Source: Labrys miyagiensis
GTDB taxonomy: Bacteria; Pseudomonadota; Alphaproteobacteria; Rhizobiales; Labraceae
NCBI RefSeq assembly: GCF_030160835.1
Contig: NZ_BSPC01000059.1
Coordinates: 37,841-101,840, forward strand
Direction: 5' to 3'
DNA: 64,000 nt
Part shown: in pieces, positions 1 through 8,363 of the stretch
How positions within the stretch are numbered: position 1 is the stretch's first letter
Layout: each line of letters starts with the position of its first letter
Notes under the pieces: generated by a model
What the model saw: the letters and a program-made list of their open reading frames with translations, nothing else
Database searches by the model: none
Told to the model about the DNA's origin: nothing
Program-made: the position numbers and the translations under genes

Positions 1-129
1 CTGGCCCTGGAAATCGCCGGGGCCGGTGATGCCGCGCGCCGTGGCGACCACCTCATGGCCTCGTTCCGCGGCAAGGCGGACCAAATTGCGCCCGGCAAAG
101 CCGGTGGCGCCGGTGATGGCGATCTTCAT
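1..129 (-). CDS. NAD(P)-dependent epimerase/dehydratase (extended SDR), N-terminal fragment
   Basis: Only the first 43 codons lie in the window and the gene runs off the left edge. The translation begins MKIAITGATGFAGRNLVRLA, a Rossmann fold with the GxxGxxG dinucleotide-binding motif of extended short-chain dehydrogenases and NAD-dependent epimerases. Its ATG (129-127) overlaps the TGA of the upstream condensing enzyme by four bases (ATGA), so the two are very probably translationally coupled and work on one pathway. Substrate cannot be inferred. A condensing enzyme followed by an extended SDR recalls the OleA/OleD pairing of long-chain olefin synthesis, but that is a loose analogy. Confidence 0.8.
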   Translation of the reverse strand, partial: MKIAITGATGFAGRNLVRLAAERGHEVVATARGITGPGDFQGQ

Positions 130-1202
130 GGCATTTCGAGGCAGAGGCCGCCGACGGAAAAGCCCGCCGAGGTGCCGAGCACCAGCACGCGGCTGCCTCT
201 GCCGATGCGGCCGCCGGCGAAGGCATGGTGCAGGGCCGTGGGGATGGAGGCGGCGATCTGGTTGCCGTGAGCAGCCAGAATGTCGACGATCTTGCCCCTG
301 GGAATACCGAGCCGGCCGCTGAGATGGTCGATGGCGCCCCGGCTCGCCTGGTGGGGCACCACGAGGTCGACATCGGCGAGCCGCCAGCCGGCCTTGGCGA
401 GCAGCCTATCGAGGAAGGGCGCCACTACCCGCGCGGCCAGGCGATAGGCCGCCTTGCCGTCCATGCGGAAGAAGGCGCTGTCGATGAAGGATCTGGTGTC
501 GCGGTGGAGGTCATAGCGCGTGCCGCCGGCCGGCACCTCGCAATCGTGATAGCCCTCGCTCCAGCTTTCCATCAGCGAGGCGACGAGGCCGCCCTGCCGC
601 CCCTCGGTGGGGCCGATCACCGCGGCGGCGGCGCCATCGCCAAACATGGCAGCCGTGTCCGGGTCCTGGCGCCAGGGCAGGCCGCGCGAGGCAATTTCGC
701 TGGAGACGATCAGGATGCGGCTGCAACGTCCGGCTTCGATCATCTGGGCGGCGAGGTCGAAGGCGGTGACGAAGCTCAGGCAGCTCGCATTGACGTCGAA
801 GCAGGGAATGCCGGATTTGCCGAGCCCCAGCCGCGCCTGCACCAGCGGCGCCATGGCCGGGATCAACTGCTCGGGGATCGAGGAGGCGGACAGGATCATG
901 TCGAGCCCGCCAGCGGGGAGCCCGGCTGCAGCAAGGGCGCCACGCGCCGCCTCGGCCGCCATGAAGCTGGAGGATTCGGCATCGGCGACCGGCCGCTCGG
1001 CGATTCCCGTGCGTTTTTCGGTGCGGCCGACGGTCCGGCCGAGCATGCGGTCGATATCGGCGCTGCTGCGCCGGGTGGCAGGCATGTAGACGCCGGTGCC
1101 GGCGATGCGGATACGCGCCTGGAGCCGTCTTGCGGGCGAGATGTCGGGAGCGGCCTCCGTCACGCCTCTGGCTTCCATCCGCATGGGGTCGTCGAGCGTC
1201 AT
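126..1202 (-). CDS. beta-ketoacyl-ACP synthase III-like condensing enzyme (thiolase fold)
   Basis: A 358-residue KAS III/FabH-like protein expected to catalyse decarboxylative or Claisen-type condensation of acyl thioesters. The catalytic triad is complete: Cys141 in NASCLSF, His284 in PHQAS and Asn314 in HGNQIAAS, with the GDGAAAAV glycine motif near 188. About 30 extra N-terminal residues precede the usual FabH start (RIAGTGVYMP), so a later start is possible. It is divergent from a TetR gene, with two operator dyads in the 74-bp gap, and its stop overlaps the start of an SDR. The accessory context and regulator suggest a specialised lipid or secondary product, not the housekeeping FabH. 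The true substrate is unknown. Confidence 0.85.
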   Translation of the reverse strand: MTLDDPMRMEARGVTEAAPDISPARRLQARIRIAGTGVYMPATRRSSADIDRMLGRTVGRTEKRTGIAERPVADAESSSFMAAEAARGALAAAGLPAGGLDMILSASSIPEQLIPAMAPLVQARLGLGKSGIPCFDVNASCLSFVTAFDLAAQMIEAGRCSRILIVSSEIASRGLPWRQDPDTAAMFGDGAAAAVIGPTEGRQGGLVASLMESWSEGYHDCEVPAGGTRYDLHRDTRSFIDSAFFRMDGKAAYRLAARVVAPFLDRLLAKAGWRLADVDLVVPHQASRGAIDHLSGRLGIPRGKIVDILAAHGNQIAASIPTALHHAFAGGRIGRGSRVLVLGTSAGFSVGGLCLEMP

Positions 1203-1212
1203 GTCGCCAACA

Positions 1213-1260
1213 TTGAACAGTGTTCATTTTTTTGATATCACCAAAATGAACGCTGTTCAA
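1213..1260. promoter_or_regulatory. Double TetR-type operator between the condensing enzyme and tetR
   Basis: Two near-identical dyads lie in the divergent promoter. The first, TGAACAGTGTTCA (1214-1226), is a perfect palindrome around G1220. The second, TGAACGCTGTTCA (1247-1259), has TGAAC/GTTCA arms. The dyads extend into an 18-bp inverted repeat (1213-1230 and 1243-1260, one mismatch) around a 12-bp spacer that includes the AT-rich GATATC. The 33-bp centre-to-centre spacing puts both dimers on one DNA face (about three turns). That the adjacent TetR protein binds here is inference from position and symmetry. Confidence 0.8.
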
Positions 1261-1276
1261 GCTGTGGGAGGGGCGC

Positions 1277-1900
1277 ATGAGTACCGGTACGGTGCGGCAG
1301 AGCCGGGCACAGGCGCGCCAGGACGCGACCCGTCAGCGCATTCTCGATGCGGCGCGCGACATCATCCAGCAGCAGGGCTTCCGCGGCCTGTCGATCCGTA
1401 CCATCGCCTCGGCGGTCAACTGCTCCGTCGGCACCATCTACAACCACTTCTGCGACTTCGACGACATCGTGCTGCATCTCAACGCCGAGACCATCGCCCG
1501 CCTCGATGCGGTGCTGGAGGAGGCGGTGTTCGGGCAGCCGGATTGGCGGCCTTCGGCCCTCGTCGATGTCTATTTCGATTTCCTCGAACTGAACAATGCC
1601 GCCTGGCGCGCGCTGTTCGAGCATCATCTGCCGCGCGATTATCGCGTGCCGGACTGGTATCGCGAGGGCGTCGATACGCTGGTCGGCCATGTCGTGGCCG
1701 CCTTCGCGCCGCTGCTGCCCCATCTCAGCCGGGAGGACTGTGCCGAACTGATCGTCGGCCTGTGGGCCGGTCTCCATGGCCTGGCTTCGCTCGACCAGGA
1801 GGATAAGCTCTCAACCGTCTCGGTCGGCAGTTCGGCCCGGAAGGTCGGCCAGATGCTGGTACGGACCGCTCTGCGCGGGGCCGGCGCCAGCCGCGCCTAA
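1277..1900 (+). CDS. TetR/AcrR family transcriptional regulator
   Basis: A 207-residue one-domain repressor. The N-terminal HTH is typical of TetR: ATRQRILDAARDII, then GFRGLSIRTIASA and VGTIYNHFCDFDDIV (the recognition helix and YxxF signature). The remaining roughly 140 residues form the helical ligand-binding and dimerisation domain. A GGAGGGG Shine-Dalgarno sits at 1266-1272, just before ATG 1277. The gene is divergent from the condensing enzyme/SDR pair and shares with it the double dyad at 1213-1260, so autoregulation plus repression of the condensing operon is likely. Ligand unknown; an acyl thioester or fatty acid would fit. Confidence 0.88.
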   Translation: MSTGTVRQSRAQARQDATRQRILDAARDIIQQQGFRGLSIRTIASAVNCSVGTIYNHFCDFDDIVLHLNAETIARLDAVLEEAVFGQPDWRPSALVDVYFDFLELNNAAWRALFEHHLPRDYRVPDWYREGVDTLVGHVVAAFAPLLPHLSREDCAELIVGLWAGLHGLASLDQEDKLSTVSVGSSARKVGQMLVRTALRGAGASRA

Positions 1901-2002
1901 GGCAAAATGCATTCAAGCAAGGCGGCCTTGCGGACTGCGCAACGGGTACCAAAGCATTTTGCGATTCTTGGTGATTCATATTCAAGGTGGGACGCCTGAG
2001 CC
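1901..2002. repeat. Degenerate intergenic repeat (TTTTGCGATT family)
   Basis: The stretch after the TetR stop contains GCATTTTGCGATTCTTGGTG (1954-1973), nearly matching 32172-32191 (GCATTTTGCGATTCTTAGTG). The flanks are also alike (CAAGGTGGGACGC here, GAAGGTAAGACGC there). It is a decayed member of the palindromic family described at 17620, 36438, 42740, 57479 and 60786. No promoter for the downstream gene was identified in it. Confidence 0.55.
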
Positions 2003-3130
2003 ATGCGCCTTCTCGTCACCGGTGCCCGCGCCCCCGTCGCCGTCGAGATCGCCAGGCTGCTGCTGGCTGCCGGACATCAGGTGCACACAGCCGATTCCGG
2101 TCCCTTTGACCTCGCCGGCGGCGTGAGAGGCGTGCGGCGGCACCGCCTGCCGCCGCCCCGGCAGCAGCCGGCCGCCTTCGCTCGCGCCGTTGCCGAACTC
2201 GTGGCACGCGAGGGCATCGAGCGGGTCATTCCGACCTGCGAGGAGGTGTTCTATCTCGCGGCAGCCCGGGAGCAGGGCCACGCCCTCCCGCTCTTTGCGC
2301 CCGGCTTCGAGACCTTGCGACGATTGCACGACAAGCACGCCTTCATTACCCTCGCCGCCGGCCTTGGGCTGCCGGTGCCGCACACGCAGCTTCTCGAAAG
2401 CCGGGAACAGGCCATGGCCCTCGCTCCCCTTGCCAGGGATCTCGTGTTCAAGCCGGCCTTCTCGCGCTTCGGCACGGAGACCCTGGTGGGCGAACGTCCG
2501 GACCGCGTAAGCCCGACGCCACAGCGACCTTGGGTGGCGCAGGAGCGCCTGCAGGGTGAGGAGTTCTGCCTCTATGCCGTGGCCAGCGCCGGACGCCTGG
2601 ACGCCTTCTGCGCCTATCGCCCGCTCTATCGTCTCGGCAGGGCTTCGAGCTTCTACTTCGAGCCCGTCGCGGCGCCGGATGGGGAGGCGCTGGTCCGGCG
2701 CGTGACGGGGGCCCTGGCCTATACCGGCCAGATCGCCTTCGATGCGATACGCACGCCCGATGGCCGCCTGCTGCCGATCGAGTGCAACCCGCGCGCCACT
2801 AGTGGCGTGCATCTGCTGGCGGGGACGCCGGGTTTCGCCGCCTGCCTGACGGGCGAGGCGCAAGCCGGGGCGCTGGCCGCGCCGGACGGGCCGGCCATGC
2901 TGGGCCTCGCCATGGTGCTGATCGCCTTGCCGCGCCAGCGCTTCGGACGCATCGGCGCCTGGCGGCGGGATCATGCCAGGGCGCGGGACGTGCTGGCGGG
3001 ATTCAAGGGCCGGACACTCGGGACGCTGGCACAGCAGGTTCTTGAAAGCGCGCGTCGGCGTGTCCCGCTTCGGGCCATCGCCACCCATGACATCGAGTGG
3101 GGTGGCGAGCCGATCGATATGAGGGGATAG
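2003..3130 (+). CDS. ATP-grasp domain enzyme of unknown substrate
   Basis: A 375-residue protein with a Rossmann-like pre-ATP-grasp domain (MRLLVTGARAPVAVEIARLL) and an ATP-grasp fold. DLVFKPAFSRFG carries the ATP-binding lysine, AQERLQGEEFCLY the middle element, and IECNPRATSGVHLL the C-terminal metal-binding E/N motif. Such enzymes form an acyl-phosphate and join a carboxylate to an amine, thiol or similar group. The architecture resembles a widespread carB-like family that includes no well-known housekeeping ligase. AAGGTGGGA precedes the ATG. It lies downstream of tetR in the same direction and may belong with the condensing enzyme/SDR in one pathway, but that link is inference. Confidence 0.8.
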   Translation: MRLLVTGARAPVAVEIARLLLAAGHQVHTADSGPFDLAGGVRGVRRHRLPPPRQQPAAFARAVAELVAREGIERVIPTCEEVFYLAAAREQGHALPLFAPGFETLRRLHDKHAFITLAAGLGLPVPHTQLLESREQAMALAPLARDLVFKPAFSRFGTETLVGERPDRVSPTPQRPWVAQERLQGEEFCLYAVASAGRLDAFCAYRPLYRLGRASSFYFEPVAAPDGEALVRRVTGALAYTGQIAFDAIRTPDGRLLPIECNPRATSGVHLLAGTPGFAACLTGEAQAGALAAPDGPAMLGLAMVLIALPRQRFGRIGAWRRDHARARDVLAGFKGRTLGTLAQQVLESARRRVPLRAIATHDIEWGGEPIDMRG

Positions 3131-3224
3131 CACCCTGGGACCGCCGGCTTTCCAGCCGGCATCTTGGAAACACAGAGTTCGCCGGAGAAGAAGAGCCGGC
3201 TGGAAAGCCGGCGGTCCCAGGGTG
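3131..3224. repeat. BIME-like inverted repeat with 30-bp perfect arms
   Basis: Positions 3131-3160 and 3195-3224 are exact reverse complements over 30 bp, separated by 34 bp. Each arm has its own small palindrome (GCCGGCTTTCCAGCCGGC). It fills the whole gap between the convergent ATP-grasp and nitronate monooxygenase genes and could act as a bidirectional terminator. Related in design, not in sequence, to the pairs at 7670, 19008, 33810 and 41027. Confidence 0.9.
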
Positions 3225-4304
3225 CTACGCCGCCAGCCCGGCAAACCGCTTCAGTGCCTCCTCGGCCAGCACCCGCGTGAGTTTCCCTGCCGAAGGCGCG
3301 TCACGGCAGAGCTTCGCCGCCTGACCGGCCCACAGCGACATGAAATCGCCCGAGCCCTCCTTCTCTGTCTTGGCGCGTAGGGGCATCAGTGCCCCGCCGG
3401 CCAGCGGGAAGGCCGGGGCGAGATCGGAGATCGGGCCGACCTCGCGCATCAGGCGGTTGACGATGCCGCGGGCCGGGCGGCCGGTGAAGAGATTGGTCAA
3501 CGCCGTCCTGTCGGCCTGCTCACCATGCAGGGCGGCGCGATGGGGCGCCGGCAGGCGGGCTTGCGGCGTGAAGAGATAGGCGGTGCCGATCTGCACCGCA
3601 GCGGCGCCCAGTGCGAAGGCCGCCACGATGCCTCGGGCGTCCGAGATGCCGCCCGAGGCAATCACGGGCACCTTCACGGCATCCACGATCTGGGGCACCA
3701 GGGCGAAGGTGCCGACCTGCGTGGACAGATCGTCGTCGAGGAAAATGCCGCGATGGCCGCCTGCCTCGAAGCCCTGGGCGATGACGGCATCGCAGCCATG
3801 GTCCTCCAGCCAGCGCGCCTCCTCCACCGTGGTGGCGGAGGAGAGGATCTTCGCGCCCGTCGCCCTGACGCGGTCGAGCAGGCTGCGCTCCGGCAGGCCG
3901 AAATGGAAGCTGACGACCTCCGGCCTGTAGTCCTCGACGAGGCCGCAGAGCGTATCGTCGAAGGGCGCGCGGTTCGAGACCGGGACAGGACCATTCGGAT
4001 CGAGGCCGGCTTCGAGATAGTAAGACTCCAGCCGCTTGCGCCAGCCGGTTTCACGCGGGGCATCCGGCACCGGCGGCGTGTGGCAGAAGAAATTGACATT
4101 GATCGGTTTTGCCGTGCGCTGGCGGATGATGCCGAGTTCGCTGCGCACCTGGTCCACCGTGATCGTGGCGCAGGGCAGGGAACCGAGCCCGCCGGCCTCG
4201 GCCACCTCGATCACCATGTCCGACCATACGGGCCCCGCCATGGGCGCCTGTATGATGGGGAGCTCGATGCCCAGGAGATCCTGGATTCGCCGATCAGGCC
4301 ACAT
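3225..4304 (-). CDS. Nitronate monooxygenase / 2-nitropropane dioxygenase-like FMN enzyme
   Basis: A 359-residue TIM-barrel flavoprotein that would oxidise alkyl nitronates or propionate-3-nitronate. Signatures are the N-terminal LPIIQAPMAGP, the glycine-rich PVIASGGISDARG (phosphate-binding) and DAVIAQGFEAGGHRG, which holds the catalytic-type His. GAAAVQIGTAYLFTP follows. The ATG has a strong SD (AGGAGGA) a few bases upstream. The gene is divergent from a LysR regulator, its likely controller, and ends against the long inverted repeat at 3131. Family confidence is high; physiological substrate unknown. Confidence 0.88.
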   Translation of the reverse strand: MWPDRRIQDLLGIELPIIQAPMAGPVWSDMVIEVAEAGGLGSLPCATITVDQVRSELGIIRQRTAKPINVNFFCHTPPVPDAPRETGWRKRLESYYLEAGLDPNGPVPVSNRAPFDDTLCGLVEDYRPEVVSFHFGLPERSLLDRVRATGAKILSSATTVEEARWLEDHGCDAVIAQGFEAGGHRGIFLDDDLSTQVGTFALVPQIVDAVKVPVIASGGISDARGIVAAFALGAAAVQIGTAYLFTPQARLPAPHRAALHGEQADRTALTNLFTGRPARGIVNRLMREVGPISDLAPAFPLAGGALMPLRAKTEKEGSGDFMSLWAGQAAKLCRDAPSAGKLTRVLAEEALKRFAGLAA

Positions 4305-4360
4305 GCTGCATCTCCTCCTGCCCTGCTGGCTGCCGAGAAAGGATCTATCATTTCGATATT

Positions 4361-4397
4361 AAGAATTGTATTGAATTATCATTCTTATTTTGAGAAT
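4361..4397. promoter_or_regulatory. AT-rich divergent promoter with repeated AGAAT/ATTCT half-sites
   Basis: Between the nitronate monooxygenase and lysR, AAGAAT (4361-4366), ATTCTT (4381-4386) and AGAAT (4393-4397) form two overlapping dyads. LysR regulators commonly bind such interrupted dyads in the divergent promoter. The second dyad reaches the lysR start, which would allow autoregulation. Assignment is by position only. Confidence 0.4.
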
Positions 4398-5280
4398 GAC
4401 GATGGACCTCGCCTCCCTCGATATCTTCCGGGCCGTCGCGGCCGCTCACAGCGTCACACGGGCCGCCGGCGTACTGGGGCGGGCGCCCTCCAATGTGACG
4501 ACCCGCATCCAGCAGCTCGAGCACGATCTCGGCGTGCGCCTGTTCAGCCGCGAAGGCAAGCGCATGGACCTGACGCATGAAGGCGCGACCTTCCTCGGCT
4601 ATGCCAACCGCCTGGCCGCTCTCGCTTTGGAAGCGCGGGAGGCGCTGAAGCCTTCGGCGCCGGCAGGCCTGTTCCGGGTGGGCAGCATGGAGAGTACGGC
4701 AGCGAGCCGCTTGCCGAGCGTGCTGTCGCGTTTCCATGGGCGCTGGCCGGCGGTCTCCTTGCAGCTCAGCACCGGCGCGACCCGGCCGCTCGTGAAGGGC
4801 GTGCTGGCCCATGACCTCGACTGCGCGCTGATCGGCCAGCCTTCGGGACCCGTCGATGGCGCCGTCATCGACACCGGCTATGATCCCGACGCGCTCGACG
4901 GCGAAACCATCTTCCGCGAGGAATTGCTGATCGTGCTGCCATCAGGCCATCCACCCGTGGAAAGCGCGGCCGATCTCAAGGTGAAGAAGCTCGCCGCTCT
5001 CGAGGCTGGCTGCACCTACCGCCGCATGGCGGAGCTTTGGCTGCGTCATGCGCCTTCCGCTTTGCCAGTCCAGCAGGTCGGCTCCTACCACGCCATGCTG
5101 GCGAGCGTGGCGGCGGGCAATGCCATCGGCGTCATGCCGCGCTCGGTGCTCGACCTGCTGCCCGGCGGCAGGAACGTCGGCCACCACAGCCTCGGCCTGA
5201 TCGACACGCTGCTCATCCGGCGGCGCGGCGAGCCGTCGCCTGCTTTCAGGGCCTTCCGGGATCTGTTGGCGAGCCCGTGA
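4396..5280 (+). CDS. LysR family transcriptional regulator
   Basis: About 294 residues. The N-terminal winged HTH is clear: LDIFRAVAAAHSVTRAAGVL then APSNVTTRIQQLEHDLGVRL, followed by FSREGKRMDLTHEG. The C-terminal half is the periplasmic-binding-protein-like co-inducer domain. Start candidates are ATG 4396 and ATG 4402 (MDLASLD); most relatives begin at or near MDLA, so the start is uncertain by two codons. Divergent from the nitronate monooxygenase, which it probably controls. Confidence 0.88.
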   Translation: MTMDLASLDIFRAVAAAHSVTRAAGVLGRAPSNVTTRIQQLEHDLGVRLFSREGKRMDLTHEGATFLGYANRLAALALEAREALKPSAPAGLFRVGSMESTAASRLPSVLSRFHGRWPAVSLQLSTGATRPLVKGVLAHDLDCALIGQPSGPVDGAVIDTGYDPDALDGETIFREELLIVLPSGHPPVESAADLKVKKLAALEAGCTYRRMAELWLRHAPSALPVQQVGSYHAMLASVAAGNAIGVMPRSVLDLLPGGRNVGHHSLGLIDTLLIRRRGEPSPAFRAFRDLLASP

Positions 5281-5330
5281 TCGGCGGGTGCGCAAACGCC
5301 GGGCAGGCTTCCCCGCCCGGCGTCGAGTCT

Positions 5331-7388
5331 TCAGCCGGCTGCCTCGATGATCTTCTCCGCCAACGCCTTGGGCACGGTGGCGTAGCGATCGAGGCGCATG
5401 GTGAAGCCGGCGCGGCCCTGGGACAGCGAGCGAAGCCGGTTCACATAGTTGAACAGGTTCGCCAGCGGCACATGGGCCACGATCTCATGCAGGCCACGGG
5501 CTTCGGCCGACCCGACGATCGTGCCGCGCCGGGACTGGAGGTCGCCGATGATGGCGCCGATCGCTTCGGCCGGCGTCGCGATCTCCACCCGCATCACCGG
5601 TTCGAGCAGAACCGGTGCGGCCTGCGGAAAGGCGAGCCGGAAGGCTTCTCGGGTGGCGATCTCGAAGGCCAGCGCGGACGAATCCTTCTCATGCACCGCG
5701 CCGTCGAGCAACTCCGCCTTGAGGCCGACAAGCGGGTAGCCGGCAAGGCCACCTTCCTGCAGGCAACTCCTGAGCGCCTTCTCGATCGCCGGCAGATAAG
5801 CCTTCGGCACGGCGCCGCCGACCACGCGGTTCTCGAAGACGAGGCCGTGCTGGTCCGAGGGCACCGGCTCGAAGGCCAGGCGCAGGCGGGCGAACTGGCC
5901 CGAGCCGCCATTCTGCTTGCGCAGCATATGGTCGATCTCGGTCCGCGCCGTGATGGCCTCGCGATAGGCGACGCTGGGCGGCCCCAGACGCGCCGGGATG
6001 CCGGCCTCGTCCATCAGGCTTTCGAGCGCGATGGCAAGGTGCAGTTCGCCCATGCCGCGTAGCAGCGTCTCGCCGGTCTCGGCATCGACCGAAACCCGCA
6101 GCGACGGGTCCTCGCGCGCCATCAAGGCGAGCGCCTCGCCGAGCTTTTCGCGATCGGCCGCCACGAGCGGCTCGATCACCGCTTCGATCACCGGTTCCGG
6201 CGTCTGGAAGCCGGCGAGCAGCACAGGTCTCGCCGGATCGCACAGGGTTTCCCCGGAGCGCGCCGCCTTGAGGCCTGTTACCGCGACGATGTCGCCCGCC
6301 ATGGCCTCCTCGATCTCGGTCTCCTCCGCCGCATGCATGCGCAGGATGCGGCCGACCCGCTCGCTCTGCCCCGTCGAGGCGTTGAGCAGGGTCTGGCCGC
6401 GCCGCAGCCGCCCGGCATAGAGGCGGATGAAGGCGAGCGTGCCGAAGCGGCTCGCCTGGATCTTGGAGACCAGAGCGACCACGCGCGCCTGCTCGTCGGG
6501 AGCAAGCGGGATGGCCTTGCCAGTCGCAAGATCCCGCCCTTCGACCTCGGCACGATCGGCCGGCGAGGGACAATAGTCCACCACCGCGTCCAGCAAGGGC
6601 TGGATGCCGATATTGCGCGCGGCCGAACCGCAGAGCACCGCCGTGATCCGGCCGGCGAGCGTCGCCTTGCGGATCAACTCCTTGAGGATCCCAGCGTCGA
6701 TGTCATCGTCCTTCTCCAGATAGAGGGCCATCGCCTCGTCGTCAGCCTCGGCCAGGCGCTCGACGAGCGCACGGCGGCGGCCGATGGCGAGGGCGACCAA
6801 CTGTTCGGGCAGGGCGACGGCGCGCGGATGCGTCTCGCCCTTGTCCCAGGTCCAGGCCGTGAGGCCGACAAGATCCACCACGCCCCGGAAGTCGCCTTCC
6901 GAGCCGATCGGCATCTGCACTGCCAGTGGGGTCGCGGGCAGGCGCTCGCCGATCTCGGCCACGACGCGATCGAAATTGGCGCCGGGCTGGTCCATCTTGT
7001 TGACGAAGGCGATGCGTGGCACGCCGAGCCTGTCGGCCTGCCGCCACACCGCTTCCGACTGTGGCTGCACGCCTGCGACGGCCGAGAACAGGGCCACCGC
7101 ACCGTCCAGTACGCGCAGCGACTGCTCGACCTCGATGGTGAAGTCGGCATGGCCGGGCGTGTCGAGGATGGTGATCTGGTGGCCGTTCCAGCCGCAGGAG
7201 GTCGCCGCCGAGGAGATGGTGATGCCGTGCTTCTTTTCGAGCGCACGCCAGTCCAGCTCGGCGGTGCCGTCATGCACTTCGCCGATCCTGTGCAGCCTGC
7301 CGGTATCGAACAGGATGCGTTCGGTAAGGGTGGTCTTGCCGGCATCGATATGGGCCATGATGCCGATATTGCGGATATGAGTTCTCAT
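5331..7388 (-). CDS. Elongation factor G-like translational GTPase (EF-G paralogue)
   Basis: 685 residues with all five EF-G domains. G1 is AHIDAGKTTLTER (from residue 12), G2 lies within HGITISSAATSC, G3 is DTPGHADF and G4 is NKMDQPGANF. The C-terminal half carries domain IV (GGSGQFARLRL) and domain V. The start was set at MRTHIRNIG. It is a stand-alone gene with no rpsL/rpsG/tuf beside it, unlike the str-operon fusA, so it is probably a second EF-G. G2-proximal residues (ELDWRALEKKHGITIS) differ from the usual EQERGITIT. Possible roles are specialised elongation, ribosome recycling or stress. Confidence 0.85.
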   Translation of the reverse strand: MRTHIRNIGIMAHIDAGKTTLTERILFDTGRLHRIGEVHDGTAELDWRALEKKHGITISSAATSCGWNGHQITILDTPGHADFTIEVEQSLRVLDGAVALFSAVAGVQPQSEAVWRQADRLGVPRIAFVNKMDQPGANFDRVVAEIGERLPATPLAVQMPIGSEGDFRGVVDLVGLTAWTWDKGETHPRAVALPEQLVALAIGRRRALVERLAEADDEAMALYLEKDDDIDAGILKELIRKATLAGRITAVLCGSAARNIGIQPLLDAVVDYCPSPADRAEVEGRDLATGKAIPLAPDEQARVVALVSKIQASRFGTLAFIRLYAGRLRRGQTLLNASTGQSERVGRILRMHAAEETEIEEAMAGDIVAVTGLKAARSGETLCDPARPVLLAGFQTPEPVIEAVIEPLVAADREKLGEALALMAREDPSLRVSVDAETGETLLRGMGELHLAIALESLMDEAGIPARLGPPSVAYREAITARTEIDHMLRKQNGGSGQFARLRLAFEPVPSDQHGLVFENRVVGGAVPKAYLPAIEKALRSCLQEGGLAGYPLVGLKAELLDGAVHEKDSSALAFEIATREAFRLAFPQAAPVLLEPVMRVEIATPAEAIGAIIGDLQSRRGTIVGSAEARGLHEIVAHVPLANLFNYVNRLRSLSQGRAGFTMRLDRYATVPKALAEKIIEAAG

Positions 7389-7669
7389 CGCTTTGCCCCG
7401 AAAGGACGCGCGGCCGCAAGCCGCTGCGCCGGGCCGAAGACAAAAGCCGCATGATGGCGCACGCATGGATTGCGTGGCGTTCAGCAGGCTTCATTTTCTG
7501 GGATCATGCCAGGGCGGTATCCGCGATACCGAGGGCTGGCGAGGGAGGCGCGACGATCTGACGGGAGCTCAGCACGCCTCCCGAACGCTGCTATCTTCCG
7601 TCATGGGTAACCTCCTGCAGGCCTCTTGGCCGAAGGGGTAGATCGTATAAGCGAGGGCTCTTGTCAATG
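7389..7669. other. Intergenic gap upstream of the EF-G gene
   Basis: About 280 bp between the EF-G start and the repeat at 7670. It should hold the EF-G promoter on the minus strand. I see no convincing gene, hairpin-plus-T-run or operator. Confidence 0.4.
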
Positions 7670-7754
7670 CCGGGAGCGCGGACATCTTGTCCGCTCTAGG
7701 AAAAGTTACGTTCGACGACAAAAGGAAGAGCGGACAAGATGTCCGCGCTCCCGG
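7670..7754. repeat. BIME-like inverted repeat of the GGAGCGCGGACA family
   Basis: Arms 7670-7697 and 7727-7754 are exact 28-bp reverse complements around a 29-bp spacer. Each arm is GGAG followed by a short palindrome (GCGGACA-TCT-TGTCCGC). The right arm abuts the rdgB stop codon directly (7755). Same family as 33810-33947, 41027-41165 and 44549-44599. Confidence 0.9.
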
Positions 7755-8363
7755 TTATTTCAGGCAGGCCGCCGCCAGCTGCTGGAACGACCTGGCCCGG
7801 TGCGAGATCTTGTTCTTCTCGGCTTCCGGCATTTCGGCGAAGGTCTGGTCCGAGCCGTCGGGCTGGAACATCGGGTCGTAGCCATGGCCGTGGGCGCCCC
7901 GGGTCGGCCAGACCAGCGTGCCCTCGGCGCGGCCCTCGAAGGTCTCGCTGTGGCCGTCGGGCCAGACCAAGGTGAGCACGGAGACGAAAGTGCCGCGGCG
8001 CTGCGCCGGCGCGGCGGCGCCGACGGCGAGGAGCTCGTCCTGCGCCTTCTGCATGGCGACGTCCCAGCTGCGGGCCGGGCCGGCCCAGTCCGCCGTGTAG
8101 ACGCCTGGAGCGCCGCGCAGGGCCTCGATGCAGAGGCCCGAATCGTCGGCCAGCGCCGGCAGGCCGGTGGCTTCCAGCGCGGCGAGCGCCTTGATGCGGG
8201 CGTTCTCCACGAAGGTCGTGCCGGTCTCCTCCGGCACCGGCAGGCCGAGCTGGCCGACCGAGACGACATCCACGCCAAACGGCGACATCAGGGCCTGGAA
8301 TTCGGCGAGCTTGCCATTGTTGTGCGTGGCCAGCACCAGCCTGCCCGATAGGCGGCGGCCCAT
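7755..8363 (-). CDS. rdgB: RdgB/HAM1 family non-canonical purine NTP pyrophosphatase
   Basis: 202 residues. Hydrolyses dITP, dXTP and XTP to monophosphates, keeping deaminated purines out of nucleic acids. The N-terminal LVLATHNNGKLAEF, the central LADDSGLCIEAL and the C-terminal SHRARSFQQL are family motifs, with GYDPMFQPDG before the last. The ATG overlaps the rph stop (TGATG), a common rph-rdgB arrangement that implies coupled translation. Length is normal. The stop directly touches a palindromic repeat. Confidence 0.95.
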   Translation of the reverse strand: MGRRLSGRLVLATHNNGKLAEFQALMSPFGVDVVSVGQLGLPVPEETGTTFVENARIKALAALEATGLPALADDSGLCIEALRGAPGVYTADWAGPARSWDVAMQKAQDELLAVGAAAPAQRRGTFVSVLTLVWPDGHSETFEGRAEGTLVWPTRGAHGHGYDPMFQPDGSDQTFAEMPEAEKNKISHRARSFQQLAAACLK

